NCBI GenBank assembly: GCA_041581135.1
Contig: JBFGCM010000007.1
Span: forward strand, 3,430 to 67,429
Source: JBFGCM01 sp041581135
Lineage (GTDB): Bacteria; Actinomycetota; Acidimicrobiia; Spongiisociales; UBA5794
Direction: 5' to 3'
DNA: 64,000 nt
Under the pieces are notes generated by a model. The model did no database searches. It had not been told where the DNA came from and saw nothing but the letters and a program-made list of their open reading frames with translations. Made by a program: the position numbers and the translations under genes. Every line of letters starts with the position of its first letter. The first letter of the stretch is position 1. Shown here one piece after another: positions 1-7,936 of the stretch.

Positions 1-43
1 TCTCGTCATTGAGCTGGAAGATGCGCCGTTCGAGCCGGCCCAT
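1..43 (-). CDS. Start of an unidentified gene, truncated by the window edge
   Basis: An ATG begins 3 nt after the stop of the TadG-like gene and opens a frame reading MGRLERRIFQLND before the window ends. The tight spacing suggests it is the next gene of the Tad pilus locus. Too little remains to name a family. Confidence 0.4.
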   Translation of the reverse strand, partial: MGRLERRIFQLNDE

Positions 44-46
44 GCG

Positions 47-1747
47 TCAGGGCCCGGTCGTGGACGTCGTGGTGGTCGTCGTGTAGTTGTGCACGAGGTG
101 GATGGGTTGGCCGCGGACCTGAATACCCCAGGTGGTGCGGTCGGTCACGCTGGCGGCGGCCGGGTAGTCGTAGAACACGGTCCACCAGCACGACGGCGTG
201 CAGCTGTACGTGTCGGCCAGCACGAACTCGATCTCGAGGAACTGGCCGTTGTAGCCGCGGCACTCACTGACGGTGGGGCCGTCGGCGCACCCGGCGGGAT
301 CGATGGCGACGGCCACTCCCGAGGTCTGAATCTGGCAGTCGGGTCCGGCCGCATCGTCGCGCCAACCGTCATTGGGGCCCGGGTCGGGGATCACGTTGTT
401 GCTGGCGTCGAGATATCGCCCGAACTTGTCCCGCACGCGGAACCGACAGTCCTGGACGTTGCCCTCTTGGCCGAGCGTGAGGAACGAGTCGCCGGCCGCC
501 TCTCCCGGGTCATAGAGGATGACGTTGATGACTCGGCCGGCGTACTCGGCAGGGATCTCGGCGACGTCGAACGTGGTGTCGACGTCGGACGAGCTGTGGA
601 TCGACAGCCACTCGACGGCGAACAGGTCCACCGGAGCCGTCCCCCCCTGGCGAACACCGAAGTTGTTGTTGGCGGTCCCGTTGTCGGCGATCACCTCGAG
701 CACCCAGCGGCCCTCGACGGGTGCCGCCACATCGCAATCGGGGGCCTCGGTCCACTGATACTGGAACGCGGTCTTGTAGTCGGCGATGGTGATCGGAGCG
801 CCGGTGTAGGGGTGCGTGAGCGGAACGGCGTCCTCGGGGAGGAACGTGTAACTGCATTCCGCCGGGTTGGCGAACCGGTTGTCCTCGGGGTTGTTCGGCG
901 TGTTGTCCGGGGGGTACAGGGCGTAGGTGGTGGCGACCCCGTCACGGCTGGCGGCGTTGGAGATGTCGTCTCCCGACCCGAACACTTCCGGGTCGGCAGG
1001 ATCGGGGTCGGTCTGGCTCGCGTTGTCGAAGTTGGGGGCGTCGAAGAAGTCGATGTCCAGGGTTCCCATGCCCTTGACGTCGATCGCGTAGTAGTAGGCG
1101 GGGTCGGCGTAGTACGCCTCGTAGGTGGGGTCGCTGACCGTCGCCGGGTCGTTGTCGTAGTCGCAGGTCAGCACGTCGGGGTGCGGGCTGGTGCTGTTCT
1201 TGCACTTCGTGGACCGATGGTCCCCCTGCTCGATGGAGGTGTGCTCGCCGTTGACGGCGACCCAGAAGCCCTGTGCTTCCTGAAGACCGAGTGAGTCGGC
1301 GCGGCCGCCGAGCTTGATGACCGGCAGCTGCTCTGCAGTCGCTGTGCGGGCAACGGTCATGGTGTCGAAACCGAAGATGCGCATGAAGAAGGTGTCGACC
1401 GGTCCTGCGACCCGGACTTCGAGCTGGTTGTTGGTGGCACCGATTGAGGTCGCCACCTGGGCCCCGTTGATACCGTGGGCGTAGCCGTTGCGACGGGCGA
1501 GGTTGTGGGCGACGACATCGGCCGTGGAACCAGGGAGCGGATCGCCCGGCTTCAGCGGCAGATACACCACTCCGGCCAACGCGCCGGCCTCGGCGGCCTT
1601 CTGGGCCCGGGCCCCGTTCAGGAAGAGCCAGCCGAGGTCCACGGCGAACGCCGCCATTCCCATGAGCACCACCAGCGCCCCGGCCAACAACACGAGCACT
1701 GCGCCACGATCGTCGCCCTGGAGCTTCCGCTTGATTCGCTCAACCAC
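47..1747 (-). CDS. TadG-like Flp pilus assembly protein
   Basis: Predicted pseudopilin-type protein of a Tad (Flp) pilus machine, anchored in the membrane with a large exported domain. The N-terminus has a short basic stretch, then DDRGAVLVLLAGALVVLMG, one hydrophobic helix, and the AQKAAEAGALAG segment typical of the TadG N-terminal domain. The roughly 500 remaining residues are Asp/Pro/Thr-rich and have no recognised domain; the protein ends in a Thr-rich tail. The frame stays open further upstream, but a GTG overlapping the TadE stop (AGTGGTTGA) gives 566 aa and normal coupling, so I chose it. Probably co-transcribed with the TadE-like gene. Family assignment is good; the role of the extracellular part is unknown. 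Confidence 0.72.
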   Translation of the reverse strand: MVERIKRKLQGDDRGAVLVLLAGALVVLMGMAAFAVDLGWLFLNGARAQKAAEAGALAGVVYLPLKPGDPLPGSTADVVAHNLARRNGYAHGINGAQVATSIGATNNQLEVRVAGPVDTFFMRIFGFDTMTVARTATAEQLPVIKLGGRADSLGLQEAQGFWVAVNGEHTSIEQGDHRSTKCKNSTSPHPDVLTCDYDNDPATVSDPTYEAYYADPAYYYAIDVKGMGTLDIDFFDAPNFDNASQTDPDPADPEVFGSGDDISNAASRDGVATTYALYPPDNTPNNPEDNRFANPAECSYTFLPEDAVPLTHPYTGAPITIADYKTAFQYQWTEAPDCDVAAPVEGRWVLEVIADNGTANNNFGVRQGGTAPVDLFAVEWLSIHSSSDVDTTFDVAEIPAEYAGRVINVILYDPGEAAGDSFLTLGQEGNVQDCRFRVRDKFGRYLDASNNVIPDPGPNDGWRDDAAGPDCQIQTSGVAVAIDPAGCADGPTVSECRGYNGQFLEIEFVLADTYSCTPSCWWTVFYDYPAAASVTDRTTWGIQVRGQPIHLVHNYTTTTTTSTTGP

Positions 1748-2354
1748 TCTGTGGCTCCATCCTGAGCACCGAGGTCTCGGCCCAGCAGTTGACGAGCGAA
1801 TTGTCGGCCGGGTCACGGCCACCGGCGCAGCTCACGTCGTCGTACCCCAAGAACCCGGTGACCCAGGTGTGGGTGAAGAAGACTCGAACCCCGATGTTGT
1901 CGAGGTTGGTGATGTCCACGTTCCGTCCGGCCGGCAACCAGCCGGACTGCGGCTGCACGGCCGGGTCGGGACACGGGTTCCACGGGCATCCGTCGGTGTC
2001 GTTGGGCAGGAACGTGTAGATGTTGGTGAGGTTGTTGTCGAACGGGTCTACCGGTTCGCCGCTGGGCTGGGCCTTGTAGATCCACACCTCGGCGATGGCG
2101 TCCTCGTTGACGCCGGCGCTGAGCGTTGCCCGCAACGCCTCGACGATCAGGAAGTCGGCCGGCGGCGTGGTGCCGACGATGCCGGTGCCGACGCGGGCGG
2201 CGGCCTGGGTGGAGTTGGCGACGGAGAGCCGATCTTTGAAGGCGAGACCGAATTCGACGATCCCGAACAAGAGGGTGAACAGCAGCAAGGACGCAAGAGC
2301 CATCTCGACCATGACGGCACCTCGGTCCGAGCTCAGCGGCGTCGTGAGCTTGAT
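1740..2354 (-). CDS. TadE-like Flp pilus assembly protein (possible ATC start)
   Basis: Small pseudopilin-like protein of the TadE family: SSDRGAVMVEMALASLLLF with the conserved Glu, then one transmembrane helix and an exported domain of about 170 aa. Start choice is difficult. No ATG, GTG or TTG lies at the expected place, but a perfect AGGAGG (2361-2366) stands 6 nt before an in-frame ATC at 2354, giving about 204 aa beginning (M)KLTTPLSSDRG, the usual TadE layout. The alternative is an ATG at 2501, 49 codons upstream, with an unlikely extension running into the tRNA-side palindrome. The next in-frame ATG falls inside the conserved motif. The 3' end overlaps the TadG-like gene by 8 nt. Confidence 0.68.
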   Translation of the reverse strand: MKLTTPLSSDRGAVMVEMALASLLLFTLLFGIVEFGLAFKDRLSVANSTQAAARVGTGIVGTTPPADFLIVEALRATLSAGVNEDAIAEVWIYKAQPSGEPVDPFDNNLTNIYTFLPNDTDGCPWNPCPDPAVQPQSGWLPAGRNVDITNLDNIGVRVFFTHTWVTGFLGYDDVSCAGGRDPADNSLVNCWAETSVLRMEPQSG

Positions 2355-2366
2355 GTCCGGCCTCCT
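2352..2366 (-). promoter_or_regulatory. Strong SD followed by ATC, candidate TadE start
   Basis: On the minus strand AGGAGG (2366-2361) is followed by six bases and ATC (2354-2352). It is one of the best ribosome-binding sites in the window and points to no standard start codon. A candidate -10 box TACGAT (2450-2445, minus) would start the transcript near 2438, downstream of the ATG at 2501. Confidence 0.45.
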
Positions 2367-2465
2367 ACGCGTTGGTGGGTTCTGTGTTGTACCGCGTTCT
2401 GAAACGCGTGGCAACCTTCCGGCTACCTGGGCGCATTGCCACACATCGTAGTCGTGGCGAACGCC

Positions 2466-2497
2466 CTGAGAATAGGTCGTGTGACCTATGATCTCAG
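2466..2497. repeat. Inverted repeat between the tad genes and tRNA-Leu
   Basis: The arms CTGAGA + ATAGGTC (2466-2478) and GACCTAT + TCTCAG (2483-2489, 2492-2497) are complementary around a GTGT loop, with one 2-nt bulge: 13 paired bases. The plus-strand hexamer TATGAT (2487-2492), a good -10 box for the tRNA starting at 2506, lies in the right arm. It may be an operator, or a hairpin at the start of the tRNA transcript. Confidence 0.5.
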
Positions 2498-2505
2498 TCA
2501 CACAC

Positions 2506-2591
2506 GCCGGGATGGCGGAATGGTAGACGCGGCGGACTCAAAATCCGTTGGGCGCAAGCCCGTGGGGGTTCGAGTCCCCCTCCCGGTACCA
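2506..2591 (+). tRNA. tRNA-Leu, anticodon CAA
   Basis: An 86-nt class II tRNA. The acceptor stem GCCGGGA pairs with TCCCGGT (one G-U). The anticodon arm is GCGGA-CTCAAAA-TCCGT, giving anticodon CAA, which reads UUG. The T arm contains GGTTCGAGTCC, a long variable arm is present, and the 3' CCA is encoded. It is oriented opposite to both flanking gene sets. Confidence 0.96.
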
Positions 2592-2788
2592 AAGGGCGTA
2601 TGTGCACGTTCAGGGAGCCGCGCCCGTGGCGTCCAAGGTCAGGCGCGTAGCACCGTCATGCCAGGGCGCAGTCCCCCTACGTCGAGCGGAATCGTCTCGG
2701 CGAGTCGCTTCAGCTCTCCCATCTTCATCGGCAGATGGGACCGCGCAACTGGAGGGCTGTTTTCCGCGCTCCCAATCGGACTAGTCCT

Positions 2789-3592
2789 TCAGCGCCGCAT
2801 CGCCGAGGACAACTCGGAGACGGCGACCCGCAACGCGGCGGCCGCCTCGTCGAGGTCGGCGGCCTCGAGGACCCGCCGCACCAGTGCCGACCCGACGATC
2901 ACACCGTCGGCGAAGGCGGCGGCCTCGGCGGCTTGGTCGGGCGTCGAGATGCCGACGCCCATCACGAGCGGAACTTCGGTCACGGATCGCACCCGCTTGG
3001 CGAGGGTGACGGCTCGACCCCGCGATCCCGTGCGTTCCCCGGTCACGCCGAGCTCGGCGATGCCGTAGAGGAACACCGGGTCGAACGAGGCGACCTGTTC
3101 CAGCCGATCGTCGTCGATGGTGGGGGCGACGAACAACGCCAAGCCGAGGCCGGCATCCGCGGCGGCCGTCTGGATCGGACCGGCTTCATCGGCGGGGAGG
3201 TCGGCCACGATCAATGCATCGACGCCGGCAGCGGCGCACTGCGCCACGAACGCGGCGGGCCCGACCCGGAGAATCGGATTCACGTAGGTCATGACGATGG
3301 TGGGCCGTCCCGTGGTGGCCACGACATCGCCGGCGATGTCGATGCCGACGCCCAAGGTGGTCCCGGCGACCAGTGCTCGCCTCCCCGCCTCTTGGATGAT
3401 CGGTCCGTCCATCAGCGGATCGGAGTACGGGATCCCCACCTCGAAGCCATCAGCACCTGCCTCGGCCATCGCCGCGAACAACGATGCGGACACATGCGGG
3501 TCGGGCAGCCCGGCCGTCATGTACGGCAGGAGCACCGCCCGATCCTCGCCGCGAGCCTGGCTGAAGAGGCGGGTCAGCCGGTCAGCCCCCAC
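2789..3592 (-). CDS. trpA: Tryptophan synthase alpha subunit
   Basis: Cleaves indole-3-glycerol phosphate to indole and glyceraldehyde-3-phosphate and channels indole to TrpB. The product is a 267-aa TIM barrel. The catalytic pair is visible as Glu51 in FEVGIPYSD and Asp62 in PLMDGP; the phosphate-binding GVGIS segment is near residue 210. The GTG start lies inside the end of trpB (11-nt overlap), and the length matches the family (268 aa in E. coli). Last gene of trpCFBA; about 200 bp separate its stop from the convergent tRNA-Leu. Confidence 0.95.
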   Translation of the reverse strand: MGADRLTRLFSQARGEDRAVLLPYMTAGLPDPHVSASLFAAMAEAGADGFEVGIPYSDPLMDGPIIQEAGRRALVAGTTLGVGIDIAGDVVATTGRPTIVMTYVNPILRVGPAAFVAQCAAAGVDALIVADLPADEAGPIQTAAADAGLGLALFVAPTIDDDRLEQVASFDPVFLYGIAELGVTGERTGSRGRAVTLAKRVRSVTEVPLVMGVGISTPDQAAEAAAFADGVIVGSALVRRVLEAADLDEAAAALRVAVSELSSAMRR

Positions 3593-4772
3593 GGATCGCC
3601 GCCACCTGCTGGACGTCCTTGTCACCGCGACCCGACAGATTGAGGACCACCGTCTTGCCGGCCAGCGCGTCCCGCTCCTTCGATATCCAGGCCAGAGCAT
3701 GGGCGGACTCGAGCGCCGGAATGATGCCCTCGGTGCGAGCCATCTGCTCCATCGCATCGAGGGCCTCATCGTCGGTGACCGCGACGTAGCGGGCGACGCC
3801 GGAGTCCTTGAAGTAGGCGTGTTCGGGCCCGACGCCCGGGTAGTCGAGCCCCGCCGAGATCGAGTGCGCCTCCTGCACCTGCCCCTCGGCGTCCTGCAGC
3901 ATGTACGTCATGGCTCCGTGCAACACTCCGGCGTCTCCAGCCACCAACGACGCTCCATGCTTGCCGGTCTCGATGCCGAACCCGGCGGCCTCCACGCCCA
4001 CCAACTCAGGGCCTCTACCCGCCATTGGATAGAAGATGCCCATGGCGTTCGAGCCGCCGCCGACGCACGCCACCACGACATCGACGTCGATGCCGCGGCG
4101 TGCCAGCTGCTCGAGCACTTCGTCGCCGATGACGCGCTGGAACTCCCTGACCATCCACGGGAACGGATGAGGTCCCACGACCGAGCCGATGATGTAGTGG
4201 GTGTGTTCGACGGTGGCGACCCAGTCACGCATCGCCTCCGAGACGGCGTCCTTCAGGGTGCCCGCCCCCGTCGTGACGGGAATCACTTCTGCGCCCAGCA
4301 TTCGCATCCGATAGACGTTGAGCTCTTGGCGGGCGATGTCCTTCTCACCCATGTACACGACACACTCTTGACCGAGCAGGGCACACGCCGTCGCGGTCGC
4401 CACCCCGTGCTGGCCGGCACCGGTTTCTGCAATGACACGAGGTTTGCCCATCCTCTGTGCCAGGAGGGCCTGGCCGATGGTGTTGTTGATCTTGTGGGCA
4501 CCGGTGTGGGCGAGATCCTCGCGCTTGAGGAGCAGCCGCATGCCGAGCTCCTTGGAGAGGCGGGCAGCCTCATACAGCGGCGTCGGCCGGCCCACGTACT
4601 CGTGCAAGAGCCGTTCGAACTCGGCGCGGAATTCGGCATCCGACCATGCGTGCTGGAACTGCTGATCGAGGTCCAACAGTGCAGGCATCAGGGTTTCCGG
4701 CGCGAACCGTCCCCCATAATCACCGAAGCGGCCCTTGGCGTCGGGCCGCAGCAGAGGCTTCAGTTCGGTCAT
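3582..4772 (-). CDS. trpB: Tryptophan synthase beta subunit
   Basis: PLP enzyme that condenses indole with L-serine to give tryptophan. The 396-aa product starts MTELKPLLRPD, then GRFGDYGGRFAPETLMPAL, the usual TrpB1 opening. The PLP-binding lysine is Lys94 in HTGAHKINN, and the phosphate loop CVGGGSNAMG is near residue 235. Stop overlaps the trpA GTG, and the start lies 16 nt after trpF. This is the classical TrpB1 that partners TrpA. Confidence 0.97.
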   Translation of the reverse strand: MTELKPLLRPDAKGRFGDYGGRFAPETLMPALLDLDQQFQHAWSDAEFRAEFERLLHEYVGRPTPLYEAARLSKELGMRLLLKREDLAHTGAHKINNTIGQALLAQRMGKPRVIAETGAGQHGVATATACALLGQECVVYMGEKDIARQELNVYRMRMLGAEVIPVTTGAGTLKDAVSEAMRDWVATVEHTHYIIGSVVGPHPFPWMVREFQRVIGDEVLEQLARRGIDVDVVVACVGGGSNAMGIFYPMAGRGPELVGVEAAGFGIETGKHGASLVAGDAGVLHGAMTYMLQDAEGQVQEAHSISAGLDYPGVGPEHAYFKDSGVARYVAVTDDEALDAMEQMARTEGIIPALESAHALAWISKERDALAGKTVVLNLSGRGDKDVQQVAAIRGG

Positions 4773-4788
4773 CCGTCGGCGCGCCCTC

Positions 4789-5391
4789 TCATGAGCCCTT
4801 TGCCTCCTCAACGAACCGGGCCACCTTACCGTGGGCCTTCTTCCCCGGTGCCGACTCGAGCTTCGACGATGCGTCCACTCCCCACGGCCGCGCCAGCCGA
4901 ATGGCGTCGGCAACGTTGTCGGGGCCGAGTCCCCCGGCGAGCACGAACCTGGCATCCACATCGGCGGCCAACGACCAGTCGAACGCCACACCGGTACCCC
5001 CGTGCTTGGAATCGTGATACGTGTCGAGCAACGGAATCTGGCCCGGCGGGACGCCTTCCAGATTGGCCACATCGCGCACCGCCACCGGCCGCAGCACGAA
5101 CACACCGCACCTCCCGGCCGCCGATGCAACCTCGTCGGCGTGGCGGCCGTATGGCTGCAACCCGTCGGCGCCGGCGGCCTTGAGCGCTCCCAGGGCCTCC
5201 TCGACGGTCATGTCCACGGTCACCAGCACACGAATGGCCGGGATGCCCCTGGCCAGAGCGGCGGCCTGCTCGACGCTCACCTTGCGCCGAGACTCGTCCG
5301 CCAACACGAACCCCACCGCATCCGCTCCCGCCTCGACGGCGGCCTCGACGTCGTCCCGTGTGGTCAGCCCGCACACCTTCACCCAGGTCAT
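4789..5391 (-). CDS. trpF: Phosphoribosylanthranilate isomerase
   Basis: Converts N-(5-phosphoribosyl)anthranilate to its carboxyphenylamino-deoxyribulose phosphate form. A single-domain barrel of 200 aa. It opens VKVCGLT with the general base Cys7. The general acid is expected in LLDTYHDSKHGGTG, and the phosphate-binding LAGGLGPDNV and GVDASSKLE follow. ATG overlaps the trpC stop (ATGA). Many actinobacteria lack trpF and use bifunctional PriA instead, so a dedicated copy is informative. Confidence 0.94.
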   Translation of the reverse strand: MTWVKVCGLTTRDDVEAAVEAGADAVGFVLADESRRKVSVEQAAALARGIPAIRVLVTVDMTVEEALGALKAAGADGLQPYGRHADEVASAAGRCGVFVLRPVAVRDVANLEGVPPGQIPLLDTYHDSKHGGTGVAFDWSLAADVDARFVLAGGLGPDNVADAIRLARPWGVDASSKLESAPGKKAHGKVARFVEEAKGS

Positions 5392-6164
5392 GGCGCCCTC
5401 CGCGCCATCCCCAGCTCCGCCACGAGCGCAGCCGGGTCGTCGGCCCGAACCAACGCCTCCCCCACCAGGATGGCGTCGTAGCCGGCGGCGGCCATACGCG
5501 CCGCGCCCTCCCGACCCGACACACCGCTCTCTGCGACCGTGCACGCCGCTCCTTGGAGGAGCGGGGCCACGGTTTCGGCCACACCGAGGTCGGTGTGGAA
5601 CGTCTCCAGATCACGGTTGTTCACACCGACGACGACGGCGCCGGCCGCGATGGCTCGCTTCGCCTCATCGGAGGTGTGCACTTCCACCAATGCCTCCATA
5701 CCGGCCGCTGCCGTCTCGGCGAGCAGAAGCCCGAGGTCGGCGTCGTCGAGTACCGCCACGATCAGCAGCACGGCGTCGGCACCGGCGGCGCGTGCCTCCC
5801 AGACCTGCGCCGGGTCCAAGAGGAAGTCCTTGCGGAGAATCGGCACGGATACGGTGCTACGCGCGGCGCGGAGATCTTCCAGCGATCCCGCGAAGAACTC
5901 GGGCTCGGTGAGGACCGAGATGGCGGCGGCGCCTCCGGAGACGTAGGCGGCGGCCTGCGCCGCCGGCTCCAGGTGCGGGGAGATCTCGCCCACCGACGGC
6001 GAACGCCGCTTGATCTCAGCGATGATGTCGAGGCCGGGACCCGCAAGTGCGGCGGCCAGAGAACGAGCGGGTGCCATGCCGGCGGCGTCGGCCTCGAACC
6101 GGTGGCGCTCCGCCCGACTCTCGGGGAGACGCTGCCGCGCCGACGCCAGGATGGTCTCGAGCAT
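5388..6164 (-). CDS. trpC: Indole-3-glycerol phosphate synthase
   Basis: Ring-closing decarboxylase producing indole-3-glycerol phosphate. The 258-aa barrel shows the family signatures DIIAEIKRRSPS with the catalytic lysine, SVLTEPEFFAGS, PILRKDFLLDPAQV, GVNNRDLETF and AESGVSG. ATG at 6164 was chosen because it gives the normal length and lies 6 nt after a TACGAT box. It is the first gene of trpCFBA; 43 nt separate it from the cytochrome lipoprotein gene, so read-through is also possible. Confidence 0.95.
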   Translation of the reverse strand: MLETILASARQRLPESRAERHRFEADAAGMAPARSLAAALAGPGLDIIAEIKRRSPSVGEISPHLEPAAQAAAYVSGGAAAISVLTEPEFFAGSLEDLRAARSTVSVPILRKDFLLDPAQVWEARAAGADAVLLIVAVLDDADLGLLLAETAAAGMEALVEVHTSDEAKRAIAAGAVVVGVNNRDLETFHTDLGVAETVAPLLQGAACTVAESGVSGREGAARMAAAGYDAILVGEALVRADDPAALVAELGMARRAP

Positions 6165-6170
6165 CCGGCC

Positions 6171-6176
6171 ATCGTA
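6171..6176 (-). promoter_or_regulatory. Candidate -10 box for a leaderless trpC transcript
   Basis: TACGAT on the minus strand ends 6 nt before the trpC ATG, which puts the expected transcription start at the ATG itself. There is no SD in front of trpC and no clear -35. Confidence 0.45.
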
Positions 6177-6207
6177 CCTGCGCCTGGAGGGCTCGCAGGC
6201 GGGCGGA

Positions 6208-6522
6208 TCAGGGCGCCATCTGCAGCTCTCGCATGTAGTCCACGAGGCCGTCGATCTGCGCCGAGGTGAGGCGGTTTCCGTATCCCGGCATCCGGCCCAC
6301 ACCTGCGGTGATCGCGGCATCGAGCTCGGCGTCGCTACGCGAGACGGCGTCACTGCCGGCCCCGACGGCAGGACCGCTTCCACCCGAGCCATCGGCCCCG
6401 TGGCACGCTGCGCACGAGTTCGCGTACAGCTCGGCACCCTCCAGCCCCTCCAGTGAGCCACACGATGTTGCCAGCACCAGGACCACCGCGGCGAGTCCCA
6501 GGACGAGTTTCCGATTGCGCAT
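6208..6522 (-). CDS. Small c-type cytochrome lipoprotein
   Basis: Predicted exported electron carrier of 104 aa. The signal peptide ends in a lipobox (VLATSC, Cys21), so the protein should be lipid-anchored outside the membrane. It carries one haem-binding CAACH motif (SCAACHGADG), and a distal methionine is available in RMPGYGNRLT, typical of class I cytochromes resembling cytochrome c551/c553. It ends with the conserved amphipathic helix IDGLVDYMREL. It follows the histidine kinase gene by 10 nt on the same strand. Redox partner unknown. Confidence 0.85.
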   Translation of the reverse strand: MRNRKLVLGLAAVVLVLATSCGSLEGLEGAELYANSCAACHGADGSGGSGPAVGAGSDAVSRSDAELDAAITAGVGRMPGYGNRLTSAQIDGLVDYMRELQMAP

Positions 6523-6532
6523 CGGCGGGACG

Positions 6533-7936
6533 CTAGTCGGCCCCGGATCCTTGGCCGATGCTCACGGGAAACGACACGCTGACAATGGTGCCGCGACCGA
6601 TCTCACTCTCCACAGTCACCTGTCCACCGAGCACGTCGACCAGCTCCTTGACGATGGTCAGGCCGAGACCGCTCCCTTCGGGGCGCACGGCGCGGTACCG
6701 CTGGGCGACATAGAGCCGCTCGAACAGATGGGGCAAGTCGGAGCTGTCGATCCCGGGTCCGCTGTCAGCCACCCGCACCACGAGCCGATCGCCATCGCCG
6801 CGGTGGAGCCCGATCGTCACCTCTCCACTCTCAGGGGTGTAGCGCAGGGCGTTCTCGATGAGGTTTCCCAGTACCTGCCCGACGCGATCGGCATCGGTGA
6901 TCACGTCCCCGACATCGGCCAGGTCCGTGGTGAGCCGTACGTGCGCCGCGTCGGCGCGCCCCCGGAAGGCTTCGGCGATCTCCTTGAGGTGAGCGCGCAG
7001 ATCGACCGGCTCCGGTCGCAAGGTGAATTCGCGAGCTTCGAGCCGTGACAGCAGCATGAGGTCTTCGACCAGCCGGCTGAGGCGGCCGGCCTGGGTGTGG
7101 AGCACTCCGGCGACGCGGGGCAGATCGTCTTCGGGCACGTGGCCCGCCTGAATGGCTTCCGCATAGCCGCGGATGGTGGTGAGCGGCGTTCGCAGGTCGT
7201 GGCCGACGCTCATGAGGAAGTCTCGTTCCCGCCTGCGGGCGTGATCGAGCTGCGCCCCCATCTCGTTGAACGTCGCGGCGACGGCAGCGACCTCGTCATC
7301 ACCGTCCTCGGGGGCGCGAGCCGAGAAGTCGCCGGCGGCAAAGGCTCTGGTGGCAGCGGTGAGCGCATCGAGACGCCTGGCGGTCTGACGGGCCAGATAT
7401 CCCGCCAGCAGCAGGGTCAGGCCGGCCCCGGCCACGAGCGCAAGAACGATCGGGCGCAACAGCCCACTGGCTCCGAGGGGTACGGTGTCTCGCCCTATGA
7501 CCACGAGCAGCGGCACGGGGCGGTTGATGTCGACCTGCCGGATCACCACGCTTACCTCGGTGCCCCTGACGTTCACGCTCGTGATCTGACGGTCGGGGAG
7601 CCCCGGCTCCAGCCGGGAGATGATCACATCGTTGGGCCCCAAGGCCCGCAGTTCACCGTCCACCACGATCGCCGCCTCGACGTAGTCGTGGCCGCCGACC
7701 TGCCTGGCGATCTCGGTGAGCTCGATGGTGCGCTGGCCGAGTTCACGCAACGATGGGGCGTCGGTGGCGTTCCCGAGCTGTTGGGCCAGCAGGCGAGCGG
7801 TGACCTCGGCCTGTCGAAAGAGGTCATCTCGAGCCTCCGCCGCAGCGCTGCGGCTGATGGCGCCGACGGCGAGGACACCGATGACCAGCATCACGAACGC
7901 GACGACGGCAGCACCCCAGAAGATCCGGCGTTGCAT
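6533..7936 (-). CDS. HAMP-containing sensor histidine kinase
   Basis: Membrane sensor of an OmpR/PhoB-type two-component system, 467 aa. TM1 spans about residues 7-28, an extracytoplasmic sensor region about 30-160, TM2 about 161-182, and HAMP about 183-235. The phospho-acceptor is His246 in SVGHDLRTPL. The ATPase domain has the N box (NLIENALRY, Asn358/Asn362), DSGPGI (391-396) and GSGLGL (421-426). All catalytic boxes are intact. Its ATG overlaps the regulator stop by one base (TGATG), so the two are translationally coupled. The signal sensed is unknown. Confidence 0.92.
   Translation of the reverse strand: MQRRIFWGAAVVAFVMLVIGVLAVGAISRSAAAEARDDLFRQAEVTARLLAQQLGNATDAPSLRELGQRTIELTEIARQVGGHDYVEAAIVVDGELRALGPNDVIISRLEPGLPDRQITSVNVRGTEVSVVIRQVDINRPVPLLVVIGRDTVPLGASGLLRPIVLALVAGAGLTLLLAGYLARQTARRLDALTAATRAFAAGDFSARAPEDGDDEVAAVAATFNEMGAQLDHARRRERDFLMSVGHDLRTPLTTIRGYAEAIQAGHVPEDDLPRVAGVLHTQAGRLSRLVEDLMLLSRLEAREFTLRPEPVDLRAHLKEIAEAFRGRADAAHVRLTTDLADVGDVITDADRVGQVLGNLIENALRYTPESGEVTIGLHRGDGDRLVVRVADSGPGIDSSDLPHLFERLYVAQRYRAVRPEGSGLGLTIVKELVDVLGGQVTVESEIGRGTIVSVSFPVSIGQGSGAD

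Noticed and set aside
89..1294. Plus-strand open frame of 401 codons opposite the TadG-like gene
   Set aside because: Valine/Gly/Asp-rich complement of a real gene whose minus-strand frame has the TadG motif and coupling to TadE.
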